From the NCBI GenBank assembly GCA_016223165.1, contig JACRPO010000010.1, forward strand, positions 1 to 64,000: a stretch of DNA of 64,000 nucleotides, given 5' to 3'. Shown piece by piece: positions 37,588 through 45,740 of the stretch. Positions within the stretch are counted from its first letter, which is position 1. Every line of letters begins with the position of its first letter. Position numbers and translations under genes: made by a program. Source of the DNA: Burkholderiales bacterium (GTDB taxonomy: Bacteria; Pseudomonadota; Gammaproteobacteria; Burkholderiales; Burkholderiaceae_C). The notes beneath the pieces are model-generated. The model made no database searches. It was not told the origin of the DNA and worked only from the letters and a program-made list of their open reading frames with translations.

Positions 37588-38598
37588 ATGACCGCCTCGA
37601 TGCTGCACGTGCGCGTGGCGGCGAAGACGCCGCTGGCCGAGGGCATCTGCGCCTTCGAGCTGCGCGCCGCCGACGGCCCCGAGTTGCCGCCCTTCACCGC
37701 CGGCGCGCACCTCGACGTGCTGATGCCGGGCGGCCTGACGCGCCAGTATTCGCTGTGCAACTCGCCCGCCGAGCGCCACCGCTACCTGATTGCGGTGCTG
37801 CGCGAGCCCGCTTCGCGCGGCGGCTCGGCGACGATGCACGAGCGCGTGCAGGTCGGCGACACGCTCACCGTCAGCGCGCCGAAGAACCACTTTCCGCTCG
37901 TCGCGCTGCCGGTGACGGCGCCCGCGGCTTCGGGCGCGGCGGGTGCCGCCCCGGGTGCGCGCAGCCTGCTGCTGGCCGGCGGCATCGGTGTCACGCCCAC
38001 CCTCGCGATGGCCGAGGCGCTGGGCACGCAGGGTGCCGACTTCGAGTTCCACTACTGCACGCGCTCGCTGGCGCGCACGGCCTTCCTCGACCGCATCCGC
38101 GCCGCCCCCTGGGGCGGTCGCCTGCGCCTGCATCTGGACGACGGCCCGGCGGCGCAGCGGCTCGATCCCAAGGCGCTGCTCGGCACGCCGCAGCCGGGCA
38201 CCCACCTGTACGTCTGCGGGCCGCGCGGCTTCATGGATGCCGTGCTCGGCGCGGCGCGCGCCGCCGGCTGGCCCGAGGCGCAGCTGCACTGGGAGTTCTT
38301 CGCCGGCGAGGCGGCCCCCGCGGCCGGCGACAGCGCCTTCGAGGTGCAGCTGGCCAAGAGCGGCCGCATCGTCGTCGTGCCGGCCGGGCAGACCGCCGTG
38401 CGCGCGCTCGAGGCCGCCGGCGTCAGCGTGCCCACCTCGTGCGAGCAGGGCGTGTGCGGCACCTGCATCACGCGCGTGCTCGAGGGCGTGCCCGACCACC
38501 GGGACAGCTACTTCACCCCCGAAGAGCAGGCGGCCAACGACCAGTTCACGCCCTGCTGCTCGCGCGCCCGGACACCGCGCCTGGTGATCGACCTCTGA
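37588..38598 (+). CDS. vanB: Vanillate O-demethylase reductase subunit (PDR/VanB family)
   Basis: 336 residues. Domains in order: FMN-binding barrel (PPFTAGAHLDVLMPGGLTRQ, QYSLCNSPAERHRY), NAD-binding (LLLAGGIGVTPTLAMAEAL, TCGPRGFMD-like HLYVCGPRGFMDAVLGAAR) and a C-terminal plant-type 2Fe-2S domain with PTSCEQGVCGTCITRVLEG and a late cysteine in FTPCCSRAR. It passes electrons from NADH through FMN and 2Fe-2S to VanA in the cytoplasm. It follows vanA by 25 bases. Confidence 0.95.
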   Translation: MTASMLHVRVAAKTPLAEGICAFELRAADGPELPPFTAGAHLDVLMPGGLTRQYSLCNSPAERHRYLIAVLREPASRGGSATMHERVQVGDTLTVSAPKNHFPLVALPVTAPAASGAAGAAPGARSLLLAGGIGVTPTLAMAEALGTQGADFEFHYCTRSLARTAFLDRIRAAPWGGRLRLHLDDGPAAQRLDPKALLGTPQPGTHLYVCGPRGFMDAVLGAARAAGWPEAQLHWEFFAGEAAPAAGDSAFEVQLAKSGRIVVVPAGQTAVRALEAAGVSVPTSCEQGVCGTCITRVLEGVPDHRDSYFTPEEQAANDQFTPCCSRARTPRLVIDL

Positions 38599-38744
38599 AG
38601 AGGTCGGGAGTCTTCGCGCCCGGTGTCCGACGCGTTACGCTCGACCCCCGGCCACGTGCAGACCACCTGTCCAGCTACCTGTAGGCCACCAGCCACCTGC
38701 ACGCCACCAGGGCCCCGAACCCCCATCCCACGGAGACACCGGCA

Positions 38745-39869
38745 ATGACTGCCCGCACCACGCCCCCCTTCCGCGCCGACCATGTCGGCAGCTTCCTGCG
38801 CCCCGCCTACCTGCTGGAGGCGCGCGAGAAGAAGGCCAGGGGCGAGATCACGCCCGCGCAGCTGCGCGAAGTGGAAGACCGCGCCATCACCGAGATCGTC
38901 AAGTTCCAGCGCGACTGCGGCCTCTCGGCCATCACCGACGGCGAGTTCCGCCGCACCTACTTCCACATCGACTTCCTCGACCAGCTCGGCGGCGTCAAGA
39001 CCGACATCCCGGTGACGGTGAAGAAGCCCGACGGCACCGAGGAGCTCGCACCGCCGACCATCCGCGTCGTCGGCAAGGTGCAGCACGTCAAGGACATCCA
39101 GCGCGCCGACTTCGAGTACCTGAAGCGCCAGGTCGCCGAACATGCGCCGGGCGCGACGCCGAAGGTGACGATCCCCTCGCCCACGATGCTGCACTTCCGT
39201 GGCGGCCGCGGCGGCATCAGCCGCGAGGCCTACCCCGAGCTCGACCCCGCCTTCTACGACGACACGGCGCGCGCCTACGGCGAGGAGCTGCTGAGCCTGT
39301 ACAACGCCGGCTGCCGCTACGTGCAGATGGACGACACCAACATGGCCTACCTGTGCGACGAGAAGATGCGCGAGGCGGCGCGCCAGCGCGGCGACGATCC
39401 CAACGAGCTGCCGCACCGCTATGCCGGCTTTATCAACAAGGTCGTGGCGCTCAAGCCGCCCGGCATGACGCTGGCGATGCACCTGTGCCGCGGCAACTTC
39501 AAGAGCACCTTCGCCGCGCAGGGCAACTACGAGCCGGTGGCCGAGGCCCTGCTCTCCGAGATGAACCTCGACGCCATCTTCATGGAGTACGACGACGACC
39601 GCTCGGGCGACTTCCGCCCGCTGCGCTTTCTCAAGAAGGGCCGCATCGTCGTGCTCGGCCTCGTCACCACCAAGTTCGGCCAGCTCGAGAGCAAGGAGTC
39701 GCTGAAGCGGCGCATCGGCGAGGCGGCGCAGTACGCGCCGCTAGAGCAGCTTGCCTTGAGCCCGCAGTGCGGCTTCTCGAGCACGGTGCACGGCAACAAC
39801 ATCGCCGTCGAGGACCAGCGCAGGAAGCTGCAGCTCGTGGTCGAGACGGCGCAGGAGGTCTGGGGCTGA
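38745..39869 (+). CDS. Cobalamin-independent methionine synthase family (core MetE-type methyltransferase)
   Basis: 374 residues, corresponding only to the C-terminal catalytic barrel of MetE (full MetE is about 750). Motifs: FRADHVGSFLRPAYLLEARE at the start, AITDGEFRRTYFHIDFLDQL, VQMDDTNMAYL, zinc-ligand regions LAMHLCRGNFKS and LSPQCGFSSTVHGNN. Such YxjG/core-MetE proteins transfer methyl groups to a thiol; the donor need not be methyl-folate. It is 147 bases after vanB. A role in handling the methyl or C1 unit released from vanillate is conceivable but is inference only. Confidence 0.87.
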   Translation: MTARTTPPFRADHVGSFLRPAYLLEAREKKARGEITPAQLREVEDRAITEIVKFQRDCGLSAITDGEFRRTYFHIDFLDQLGGVKTDIPVTVKKPDGTEELAPPTIRVVGKVQHVKDIQRADFEYLKRQVAEHAPGATPKVTIPSPTMLHFRGGRGGISREAYPELDPAFYDDTARAYGEELLSLYNAGCRYVQMDDTNMAYLCDEKMREAARQRGDDPNELPHRYAGFINKVVALKPPGMTLAMHLCRGNFKSTFAAQGNYEPVAEALLSEMNLDAIFMEYDDDRSGDFRPLRFLKKGRIVVLGLVTTKFGQLESKESLKRRIGEAAQYAPLEQLALSPQCGFSSTVHGNNIAVEDQRRKLQLVVETAQEVWG

Positions 39870-39879
39870 CCGCGCTCAT

Positions 39880-39912
39880 GGGGCCGATGGGACTGATGGG
39901 ACTGATGGGCTG
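39880..39912. repeat. 9-bp tandem repeat after the core-MetE gene
   Basis: GACTGATGG is repeated two to three times just after the stop at 39869. The remainder of the gap to 40063 holds the expected promoter of the TRAP operon, but I could not identify its -35/-10 elements. Confidence 0.7.
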
Positions 39913-40062
39913 AGGGAACCGACGGGTCGCTGATCCCGGAGCTCCATGCCGAACCGGCATAGCAGCTAGCGCGAACATCGCCGCCGCGCGGGGCGGCGCG
40001 TGCCGACAATGGCTGCCGCACCCTTGCGTGTGCGCGGCCGCCTCAATCCAAGGAGACACCCC

Positions 40063-41103
40063 ATGAACCGCTCGAAGCTGCAACGCGTCGGCCAGGCCTG
40101 CCTGGCGCTGGCCGCCCTGTTCACCGGCGCCGCCATGGCGCAGGACGTGAGCCTCAAGTTCCACCACATCTGGCCGCCGCAGGCGATGGCGCCGGTGCGC
40201 GTGATCGCGCCCTGGTGCGACAAGATCAAGGCCGAGTCCAAGGGTCGCATGCAGTGCCAGCTGCTGCCGGCGATGAGCGGAGGCGGCACGCCGCCGCAGC
40301 TGGTCGACCGCATCAAGGACGGCGTCGACGACCTCACGATCACGCTGCCCGGCTACACGGCCGGGCGCTTCCCGGCGATGGAGGTGTTCGAGCTGCCCTT
40401 CATGACCAACAGCGCCGAGGTCGCCGCCGCCGCCGCCTGGGACTACCTGCAGAAGTACGGCGTGAAGGAGTTCCCCGGCACCAAGGTCCTCGCCACCTGG
40501 GTGCACGACGAGGGCTACATCCACACCGCGAGCAAGCAGGTCAAGACGCTCGACGACTTCAAGGGCCTGAAGATGCGCGCGCCGACGCGCCAGACGAACA
40601 AGCTGCTGGCCAAGCTCGGCGCAACGCCCGTGGGCATGCCGGTGCCGGCGGTGGCCGACGCCATCAGCAAGGGCACCATCGACGGCTTCGCGCTGCCCTG
40701 GGAGGTGATCCCGGCGTTCAAGCTGCACGAGATGACCAAGTTCCACACGCAGACCGACCCGAGCCGCCCGGCGCTCTATTCGGCCGGCTTCGTCTTCGCG
40801 ATGAACCAGGCGAAGTACGACGGCCTGCCCGCCGACCTGAAGAAGGTGATCGACGACAACAGCGGCGCGGCGCTGTCGCGCCAGATCGGCAAGATCTGGG
40901 ACGAGAGCCAGGCGCCCGGCCGCAAGGCGGCGGCCGACCGCGGCAACACCATCATCACCCTCAGCGCCGCCGAAACCGACAAGTGGATCAAGGCGAGCGC
41001 GCCCATCTACGACGAGTGGGTGGCCGACATGGACAAGCGCGGCCTGCCCGGCAAGCAGATGCTGCAGGACGCGCGCGAGCTGCTGACCAAGTACCGCAAG
41101 TGA
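40063..41103 (+). CDS. dctP: TRAP transporter substrate-binding protein (DctP family)
   Basis: 346 residues from ATG 40063 with AAGGAGA upstream. A signal peptide (RVGQACLALAALFTGAAMAQ) leads to the mature periplasmic protein. Family marks: LKFHHIWPPQAMAPVRVIAPW, DLTITLPGYTAGRFPAMEVFELPF, KGLKMRAPTRQTNKLLAKLG (with the conserved substrate-carboxylate-binding Arg in 'R.P') and GTIDGFALPWEVIPAFKL. It binds a carboxylate and hands it to the DctQ/DctM permease downstream. The ligand is unknown; proximity to vanAB hints at an aromatic acid. Confidence 0.92.
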   Translation: MNRSKLQRVGQACLALAALFTGAAMAQDVSLKFHHIWPPQAMAPVRVIAPWCDKIKAESKGRMQCQLLPAMSGGGTPPQLVDRIKDGVDDLTITLPGYTAGRFPAMEVFELPFMTNSAEVAAAAAWDYLQKYGVKEFPGTKVLATWVHDEGYIHTASKQVKTLDDFKGLKMRAPTRQTNKLLAKLGATPVGMPVPAVADAISKGTIDGFALPWEVIPAFKLHEMTKFHTQTDPSRPALYSAGFVFAMNQAKYDGLPADLKKVIDDNSGAALSRQIGKIWDESQAPGRKAAADRGNTIITLSAAETDKWIKASAPIYDEWVADMDKRGLPGKQMLQDARELLTKYRK

Positions 41104-41173
41104 TGCGGCAAGCGAGGCCGCAGGTGAGGCCGCAAGTGACGCCGCAAGTGACGCCGCAAGTGAGCCGCCAATG
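41104..41173. repeat. 12-bp tandem repeat between dctP and dctQ
   Basis: Units of the type AAGTGACGCCGC / CAGGTGAGGCCG recur four to five times in the 120-base gap between the binding-protein stop and the small-permease ATG at 41224. The repeat is non-coding in any recognised gene and could weaken or insulate translation of the permease genes. Confidence 0.85.
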
Positions 41174-41223
41174 AGCGCGGTGCCAGGGGCGAAGCCGATG
41201 GACCCGCGCGCGGCCGGCCGTTC

Positions 41224-41739
41224 ATGCAGCGGCTGCTGACGCGCCTGTCGCGGCTCGCCGAGGTCTTCGCCGTCGCCGGCGCGGCCATCGCGATGGCCGT
41301 GGCGCTGATGGTCGTCGTCAGCGTCGTCGGCCGCGCCGCCTTCTCGCTGCCGATCCAGGGCGATGTCGAGCTCGTGCAGTTCGGCATCGCGCTGGCCATC
41401 TCGCTCGGCCTGCCCTGGTGCCAGGCGCAGCGCGGCAACATCATCGTCGACTTCTTCACCCAGCGCGCGTCGCCGCGCACGCTGCGCGCCCTCGACGCCG
41501 CCGGCGCGCTGGCGCTCTCGCTCATGTGCGCCTTGCTCGCCTGGCGCAGCGCCGCCGGGGCACTGGCCGTGCACGCGGCGCAGGAAACCTCCATGAACCT
41601 CGAGCTGCCGATGTGGTGGACCTACGCCTCGCTCGCGCCGGGGCTGGCGCTGGCGGCGGCCGTGGCGCTCGTGCAGGCGTTCGTCGCCTCGCCCGCCGCG
41701 CCCGCCGCGCCGACCGCGGCGGAGAAGGCCGCGTCATGA
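41224..41739 (+). CDS. dctQ: TRAP transporter small permease (DctQ family)
   Basis: 171 residues with four hydrophobic helices, the family norm: LAEVFAVAGAAIAMAVALMV, VELVQFGIALAISLGLPWCQ, ALDAAGALALSLMCALLAWR and MWWTYASLAPGLALAAAVAL. The segment RGNIIVDFFTQRASPRTLRA is typical of DctQ. It joins DctM in the inner membrane as the small half of a Na+-driven symporter. The stop lies inside a REP-like repeat. Confidence 0.9.
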   Translation: MQRLLTRLSRLAEVFAVAGAAIAMAVALMVVVSVVGRAAFSLPIQGDVELVQFGIALAISLGLPWCQAQRGNIIVDFFTQRASPRTLRALDAAGALALSLMCALLAWRSAAGALAVHAAQETSMNLELPMWWTYASLAPGLALAAAVALVQAFVASPAAPAAPTAAEKAAS

Positions 41740-41818
41740 GCGCGCCGGGCCGCCCCAAGGGCTCATGCCGGAGTGCGCAGCGCGAAGGTGCGCAGCACGC
41801 AGCGCGGAGTGCGGTCCA
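41736..41818 (+). repeat. REP-like repeat between dctQ and dctM
   Basis: ATGAGCGCGCCGGGCCGCCC at 41736-41755, then CAAGGGCTCATGCCGGAG, with the same palindromic layout as the copy at 26230-26289 and nearly the same sequence through AGTGCGCAGCGCGAAGGT. It begins on the dctQ stop codon and ends directly before the dctM ATG. Confidence 0.85.
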
Positions 41819-43150
41819 ATGACTGTCAGCCCGACGCTCCTGGGCCTGGCGATGTTCGGCGTCATGCTGGTGCTGATGGCGCTGCGCACGCCGATCGCCG
41901 CGGCCATGTTCATCCCCGGCGCCGTAGGCTACGCCGTCATCGCCAACGGCGGCTCGCTCGTCAACCTGCTCAAGGGCAGCGCGGTGGCGCGGCTCACGGT
42001 GTACGACCTGTCGGTGATTCCGCTGTTCCTGCTGATGGGGCAGTTCGCGACGCAGGGCGGGCTGAGCCGCCGCCTCTTCCACGCCGCGGCGGCGTGGGTC
42101 GGCCATGTGCGCGGCGGCCTCGGCATGGCGAGCATCCTCTCGGCGGGGGCGTTCGGCGCCGTCTGCGGCAGCTCGGTGGCGACCTCGGCCACCATCACGC
42201 AGGTGGCCTACCCGGAGATGAAGCGCCACGGCTATGCCGGCGGCCTGGCGACGGCGACGCTGGCCGCCGGCGGCACGCTCGGCATCCTCATCCCGCCCTC
42301 GGTGCCGCTGGTGGTCTACGCCATCCTCACCGAGCAGAACATCGCCAAGCTCTTCGCCGCGGCGCTGGTGCCGGGCGTGCTGGCGATGCTCGGCTACCTC
42401 GCCGTGCTCTGGCTCGTCTGCCGCGCCCGCCCGCATCTCGCGCCGCCGAGCGAGGTGGCCGACTGGCCCGAGCGCTGGCGCGCGCTGCTGGGCGTGTGGC
42501 CGATCGTCGCCATCTTCGTCATCGTCTTCGGCGGCATCTACGGCGGCCTCTTTTCGCCCACCGAGGGCGCGGCGGTGGGCGCGGTGGCCACCTTCGTGGC
42601 CGGGTTCGCGCAGCGCGAGCTGACGCTCGCGGCGACGAAGGCGAGCCTCGCCGCCACCGCCGAGACGAGCGCGATGGTCTTCATGATCTTCCTCGGCGCC
42701 GACATGATGAACGCCACCCTCGCGCTCACCGGCATGCCGGCGGCGCTGGCCGGCTGGGTGAGCGGGCTGCAGGTGGCGCCGCTCCTCATCGTCGCCGCGG
42801 TGCTGCTCTTCTACGTCGCGCTCGGCTGCGTCATGGACGAGCTCTCGATGCTGCTGCTGACGATTCCGGTGCTCTTCCCGGCCATCATGGGCCTCGAGCT
42901 CTGGGGCCTGCAGGGGCAGGAGAAGGCCATCTGGTTCGGCATCCTCGTGCTGATGACGGTGGGCATCGGCCTCATCGCGCCGCCGGTGGGGCTGAACGTC
43001 TACGTCGTCAACAACCTCGCGCGCGACGTGCCGATGGGCGAGACGTACAAGGGGGTCTTCCCCTTCCTCGCCTGGGACGCGCTGCGCGTCGTGCTGCTGC
43101 TGTGCTTCCCGTTCGTCAGCCTGGCGCTGGTGCGGGCGCTGTTCGGCTGA
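41819..43150 (+). CDS. dctM: TRAP transporter large permease (DctM family)
   Basis: 443 residues from ATG 41819; about twelve helices. Signatures: LLGLAMFGVMLVLMALRTPI at the start, VCGSSVATSATITQVAYPEM (substrate/Na+ region), AAGGTLGILIPPSVPLVVYA and the C-terminal IGLIAPPVGLNVYVVNNLAR. This is the transport subunit of the Na+-coupled TRAP symporter. Normally dctQ and dctM overlap or nearly so; here an 80-base repeat separates them, so the usual translational coupling may be lost. Confidence 0.93.
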   Translation: MTVSPTLLGLAMFGVMLVLMALRTPIAAAMFIPGAVGYAVIANGGSLVNLLKGSAVARLTVYDLSVIPLFLLMGQFATQGGLSRRLFHAAAAWVGHVRGGLGMASILSAGAFGAVCGSSVATSATITQVAYPEMKRHGYAGGLATATLAAGGTLGILIPPSVPLVVYAILTEQNIAKLFAAALVPGVLAMLGYLAVLWLVCRARPHLAPPSEVADWPERWRALLGVWPIVAIFVIVFGGIYGGLFSPTEGAAVGAVATFVAGFAQRELTLAATKASLAATAETSAMVFMIFLGADMMNATLALTGMPAALAGWVSGLQVAPLLIVAAVLLFYVALGCVMDELSMLLLTIPVLFPAIMGLELWGLQGQEKAIWFGILVLMTVGIGLIAPPVGLNVYVVNNLARDVPMGETYKGVFPFLAWDALRVVLLLCFPFVSLALVRALFG

Positions 43151-43202
43151 ACGTCCGCGCCGGCGTGTGCTTCGGCCCGTTGCGCGCCTGAGCGCCGCGC
43201 CG

Positions 43203-43222
43203 CGCCGCGCCGGCGCGCGGCG
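43203..43222. terminator. GC-rich hairpin after the TRAP operon
   Basis: CGCCGCGC (43203-43210) pairs with GCGCGGCG (43215-43222) over a four-base loop. There is no T-run after it, so it is not a classical intrinsic terminator; in GC-rich betaproteobacteria such stems may still stop or stabilise transcripts. The remaining 277-base gap to the PEP-CTERM gene shows nothing else. Confidence 0.35.
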
Positions 43223-43427
43223 CCGGTGCCGCGCCCCGTGACATCGTTCGCGCAGCCCCTCATGCGCGGGGCCGTCCTCCCCGCGAGCCAGGGGGCGCGA
43301 ACGGCGTCGGAACGACGCTCCGTTTAACGGTTGACTAGCGCTGCGTTCGCAGAGTGCGGCTCACGCCTCGCCCTGCAGTCGCGCGGCGCCAACGCAACCG
43401 TGCCCACGTGGCAAGAAAGGCTTCCCC

Positions 43428-44399
43428 ATGTCGATCGTTCGTCGCCCGCGCCCCGCCTGCCCCGGCAGGGTCGCCGGCAGGGTCGGTGCCCTGCTGCTGC
43501 CCGCCGCCCTGCTGACCGCTCCTCTGTGGCCGATGGCCACGGCCGCGGCGGCGGCGATCACCGTCAACAACGGCGACCCCATGGCGGCGCAGTACTACCA
43601 CTCGCAAGCCTACGGCGAGATCAAGGATGCGGCGGGCAACATACTCGCCCAGGGTGGCCGCTTCGCCAACGACAGCATCCCGGTAGGGCCGGCCGCCGAG
43701 AGCGGCAGCCTCGGCGCCGGCGGTTCGGGCCTGACCTACAACACGAGCGCGACGCTGGACGGCTTCGCCTCGGCGCGCACGTTCGCCTCCGCCGACGTGT
43801 CCAACGCGGGCGCGGGCTACGGCTACAACGTCGTGGGCTCGCAGGGCAGCCGCACGCAGGCGAGCTTCTCGAGCGCGGCGACACCCGGCCGGGTCGAGTT
43901 CAACTTCGACGTGAGCGGCACGCAGTCCACGCCCCCTTACGGCATCACGCTCGGTCGACTCGACTTCCTGGCCCGCAGCTTCACGCCCGGCGCGGGCTCG
44001 TTCTTCGACGTCTTCGGCACCGACGCGCTGCACGCCGTGGGCGCGGGCAGCTACACCTTCACCTACGTCGGCTCGACCGCCAGCCCGCTGGACATCCTCT
44101 TCTACGCCGCCGCCGGCGTGGTGCAGCAGTACGGCAGCGTGCCCGCCGGCGCGAGCTACAGCGGCTTCGCCGACTTCGCGAGCACGTTCAACCTGATGAG
44201 CATCAACCTGTTCACCGCCGACGGCCTGCGCATCGACGATTGGACGCTCACCGACCTGGCGACGAACCAGGTCGTGTTCGACGAGGACGGCCGCGTCACC
44301 GCGCAGGTGCCTGAACCCGCCACCTGGGCTCTGGTCCCGTTCGCCCTGCTGGCCCTGGCCGGCCGCGGCTGCACGCGGCGCAAGGCGGCGGCGAGGTAG
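43428..44399 (+). CDS. PEP-CTERM sorting-signal protein
   Basis: 323 residues. An N-terminal signal peptide (LLLPAALLTAPLWPMATAAA) is followed by a beta-rich secreted region rich in Gly, Ser and aromatic residues. The C-terminus is a canonical PEP-CTERM: VPEPATWALVPFALLALAGR then GCTRRKAAAR. Such proteins are cut and sorted by exosortase (EpsH) and usually lie at the cell surface near exopolysaccharide functions. No exosortase is in the window. Partner and role are unknown. Confidence 0.92.
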   Translation: MSIVRRPRPACPGRVAGRVGALLLPAALLTAPLWPMATAAAAAITVNNGDPMAAQYYHSQAYGEIKDAAGNILAQGGRFANDSIPVGPAAESGSLGAGGSGLTYNTSATLDGFASARTFASADVSNAGAGYGYNVVGSQGSRTQASFSSAATPGRVEFNFDVSGTQSTPPYGITLGRLDFLARSFTPGAGSFFDVFGTDALHAVGAGSYTFTYVGSTASPLDILFYAAAGVVQQYGSVPAGASYSGFADFASTFNLMSINLFTADGLRIDDWTLTDLATNQVVFDEDGRVTAQVPEPATWALVPFALLALAGRGCTRRKAAAR

Positions 44400-44445
44400 G
44401 GCGCGGGCAACGCGCTCCCGAGGTAGGGCGCGCGCAACGCGCACC
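44392..44445. repeat. 27-bp direct repeat, two copies, over a gene end
   Basis: CGAGGTAGGGCGCG...GCAACGCGC units lie at 44392-44418 and 44419-44445 with two or three mismatches. The first copy contains the PEP-CTERM gene's TAG stop. The second fills the gap to the convergent ArsR-type gene. Confidence 0.85.
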
Positions 44446-44450
44446 CGAGC

Positions 44451-45188
44451 TCACGATGCGTCGTCGCGGACCTTGACCCATCTGCCGAGCGCCTGCCGGC
44501 CTGCCGGTGTCCACTCCAGCGCCCGGTCGCCGGCGCGCTTGCGCAGCCAGCCGCGCAGGACGAAGTGCTGCATGAGCGCCACCGCGAAGGGGCCGGCAAG
44601 GTGCTCGCGCCGCTCCGACCAGTCGATGCAGCCGTAGGCCACGCGCGCCGCGTTCGCGCCGCCTTGCTGCGAACGCCGCTGCCAGGCCGCGCCGTCGAGG
44701 CCGAGTGCGGCGAGCGCCTCGCCCCCGGCAGCGGTGACGGCAAAGCCGCCTTGCGCGCGCGGCTGCAGCCAGCCCTGCTCGCGCAAGCCCTCGAAGACGG
44801 CGACACCGAACTGCCCGGCCATGTGGCCGTAGCAGCAGCGTGCAAAGCGCAGGCGCAGGCGCGACGGGCTCGCCCAGGTGCGCGCGTGGCTCGCCCGCTC
44901 GGCCACCATGGCCAGCGCCTCGAGCGCGTGCGCCACGTCGGCGTCGGCGAGGCGGTAGTAGCGGTGCCGCCCGCGCGGCTCGCAGGCGACGAGGCCGGCA
45001 TCGAGCAGCTGCGCGAGGTGGGCGCTGGCGGTGGCGGCGCTCACCGAGGCCGCCTGCGCCAGCTCGCCGGCGCTGGCGAATTCGCCGCCGAGCAGGTAGC
45101 TCAGCATGCGCGAGCGGCTGGCATCGGCGACGAGCGCGGCCACGCGTGCCAGCCGGGGTTCGTGCGGCGCGTTGCGCGGCGAAGGCAT
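44451..45188 (-). CDS. ArsR-type winged-helix transcriptional regulator
   Basis: 245 residues from ATG 45188. The N-terminal domain (about 10-100) is ArsR/SmtB-like: LARVAALVADASRSRMLSYL, then ELAQAASVSAATASAHLAQL as recognition helix and RHRYYRLADADVAHALEALA as the wing. The C-terminal 140 residues are longer than in metal-sensing ArsR proteins and contain LRFARCCYGHMAGQFGVAVF, a feature of the larger 'ArsR with DUF' type. The CC-x2-H may bind metal but is not diagnostic. It is 62 bases downstream of the NIPSNAP gene on the same strand, possibly one operon. Confidence 0.82.
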   Translation of the reverse strand: MPSPRNAPHEPRLARVAALVADASRSRMLSYLLGGEFASAGELAQAASVSAATASAHLAQLLDAGLVACEPRGRHRYYRLADADVAHALEALAMVAERASHARTWASPSRLRLRFARCCYGHMAGQFGVAVFEGLREQGWLQPRAQGGFAVTAAGGEALAALGLDGAAWQRRSQQGGANAARVAYGCIDWSERREHLAGPFAVALMQHFVLRGWLRKRAGDRALEWTPAGRQALGRWVKVRDDAS

Positions 45189-45250
45189 GGGACGAGGTTC
45201 TACCGCTGATGCGCTGAAGGTGCTGAAGATGCTGGAAGCGCCGGGGATGC

Positions 45251-45604
45251 TCACGACGCGGGCCGCTCGAAGGCCTCCTGCACCACCTCGCAGAAGCGCC
45301 GCTCCTCCTTGAGGATGAAGCGCTCGCGGCGCGCGAACTCGAAGTTCCCGCGCGCCTCGGGGTCGGCCTTCAGGCGCATGCGGTAGGCCTCGTAGTCGGC
45401 GAGCGAGGCGAAGGCGATCAGGCCCCAGGCCTCGAAGTTGCTGCCTTCGTGCGGCAGGAAGTAGCCGACGAGATGGCCGCCGCAGCGCGGGATGACGCGG
45501 CCCCAGGCGCGCGCGTACTCGGCGAACGCGTCGCGCTGGAAGGGGTCGATCTCGTAGCGGATGAAGCAGGTGAGGGCGTTGGCGGTCGTGGTCGGAGCGG
45601 TCAT
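45251..45604 (-). CDS. NIPSNAP-family protein
   Basis: 117 residues from ATG 45604. The ferredoxin-like alpha+beta fold of the family is evident: TCFIRYEIDPFQRDAFAEYA, RVIPRCGGHLVGYFLPHEGS, FEAWGLIAFASLADYEAYRM and ENFEFARRER-like NFEFARRERFILKEERRF. Family members are small dimeric proteins of unclear role, sometimes monooxygenase-like. No catalytic residue can be assigned. Confidence 0.87.
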   Translation of the reverse strand: MTAPTTTANALTCFIRYEIDPFQRDAFAEYARAWGRVIPRCGGHLVGYFLPHEGSNFEAWGLIAFASLADYEAYRMRLKADPEARGNFEFARRERFILKEERRFCEVVQEAFERPAS

Positions 45605-45682
45605 CGTGCGGGCCCCTGCGGGAGTGGAGTCGATGCGGTGGAGTGTGGGCGTGCCGGCGGCGCCGACGTTTCGCCGGCGGCC

Positions 45683-45706
45683 GAAGCGTCGAAGCGTCGA
45701 AGCGTC
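45683..45706. repeat. 8-bp tandem repeat, three copies
   Basis: GAAGCGTC is repeated three times in the gap between the divergent NIPSNAP and outer-membrane-protein genes. This is the region where their promoters should lie. Confidence 0.85.
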
Positions 45707-45740
45707 GGCAGGGGCAACGCCAGCGAGTCGAGCGTCTACG

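Noticed and set aside
43203..43222. Confident intrinsic terminator after dctM
   Set aside because: The stem is good but no T-run follows, so it was listed with low confidence only.
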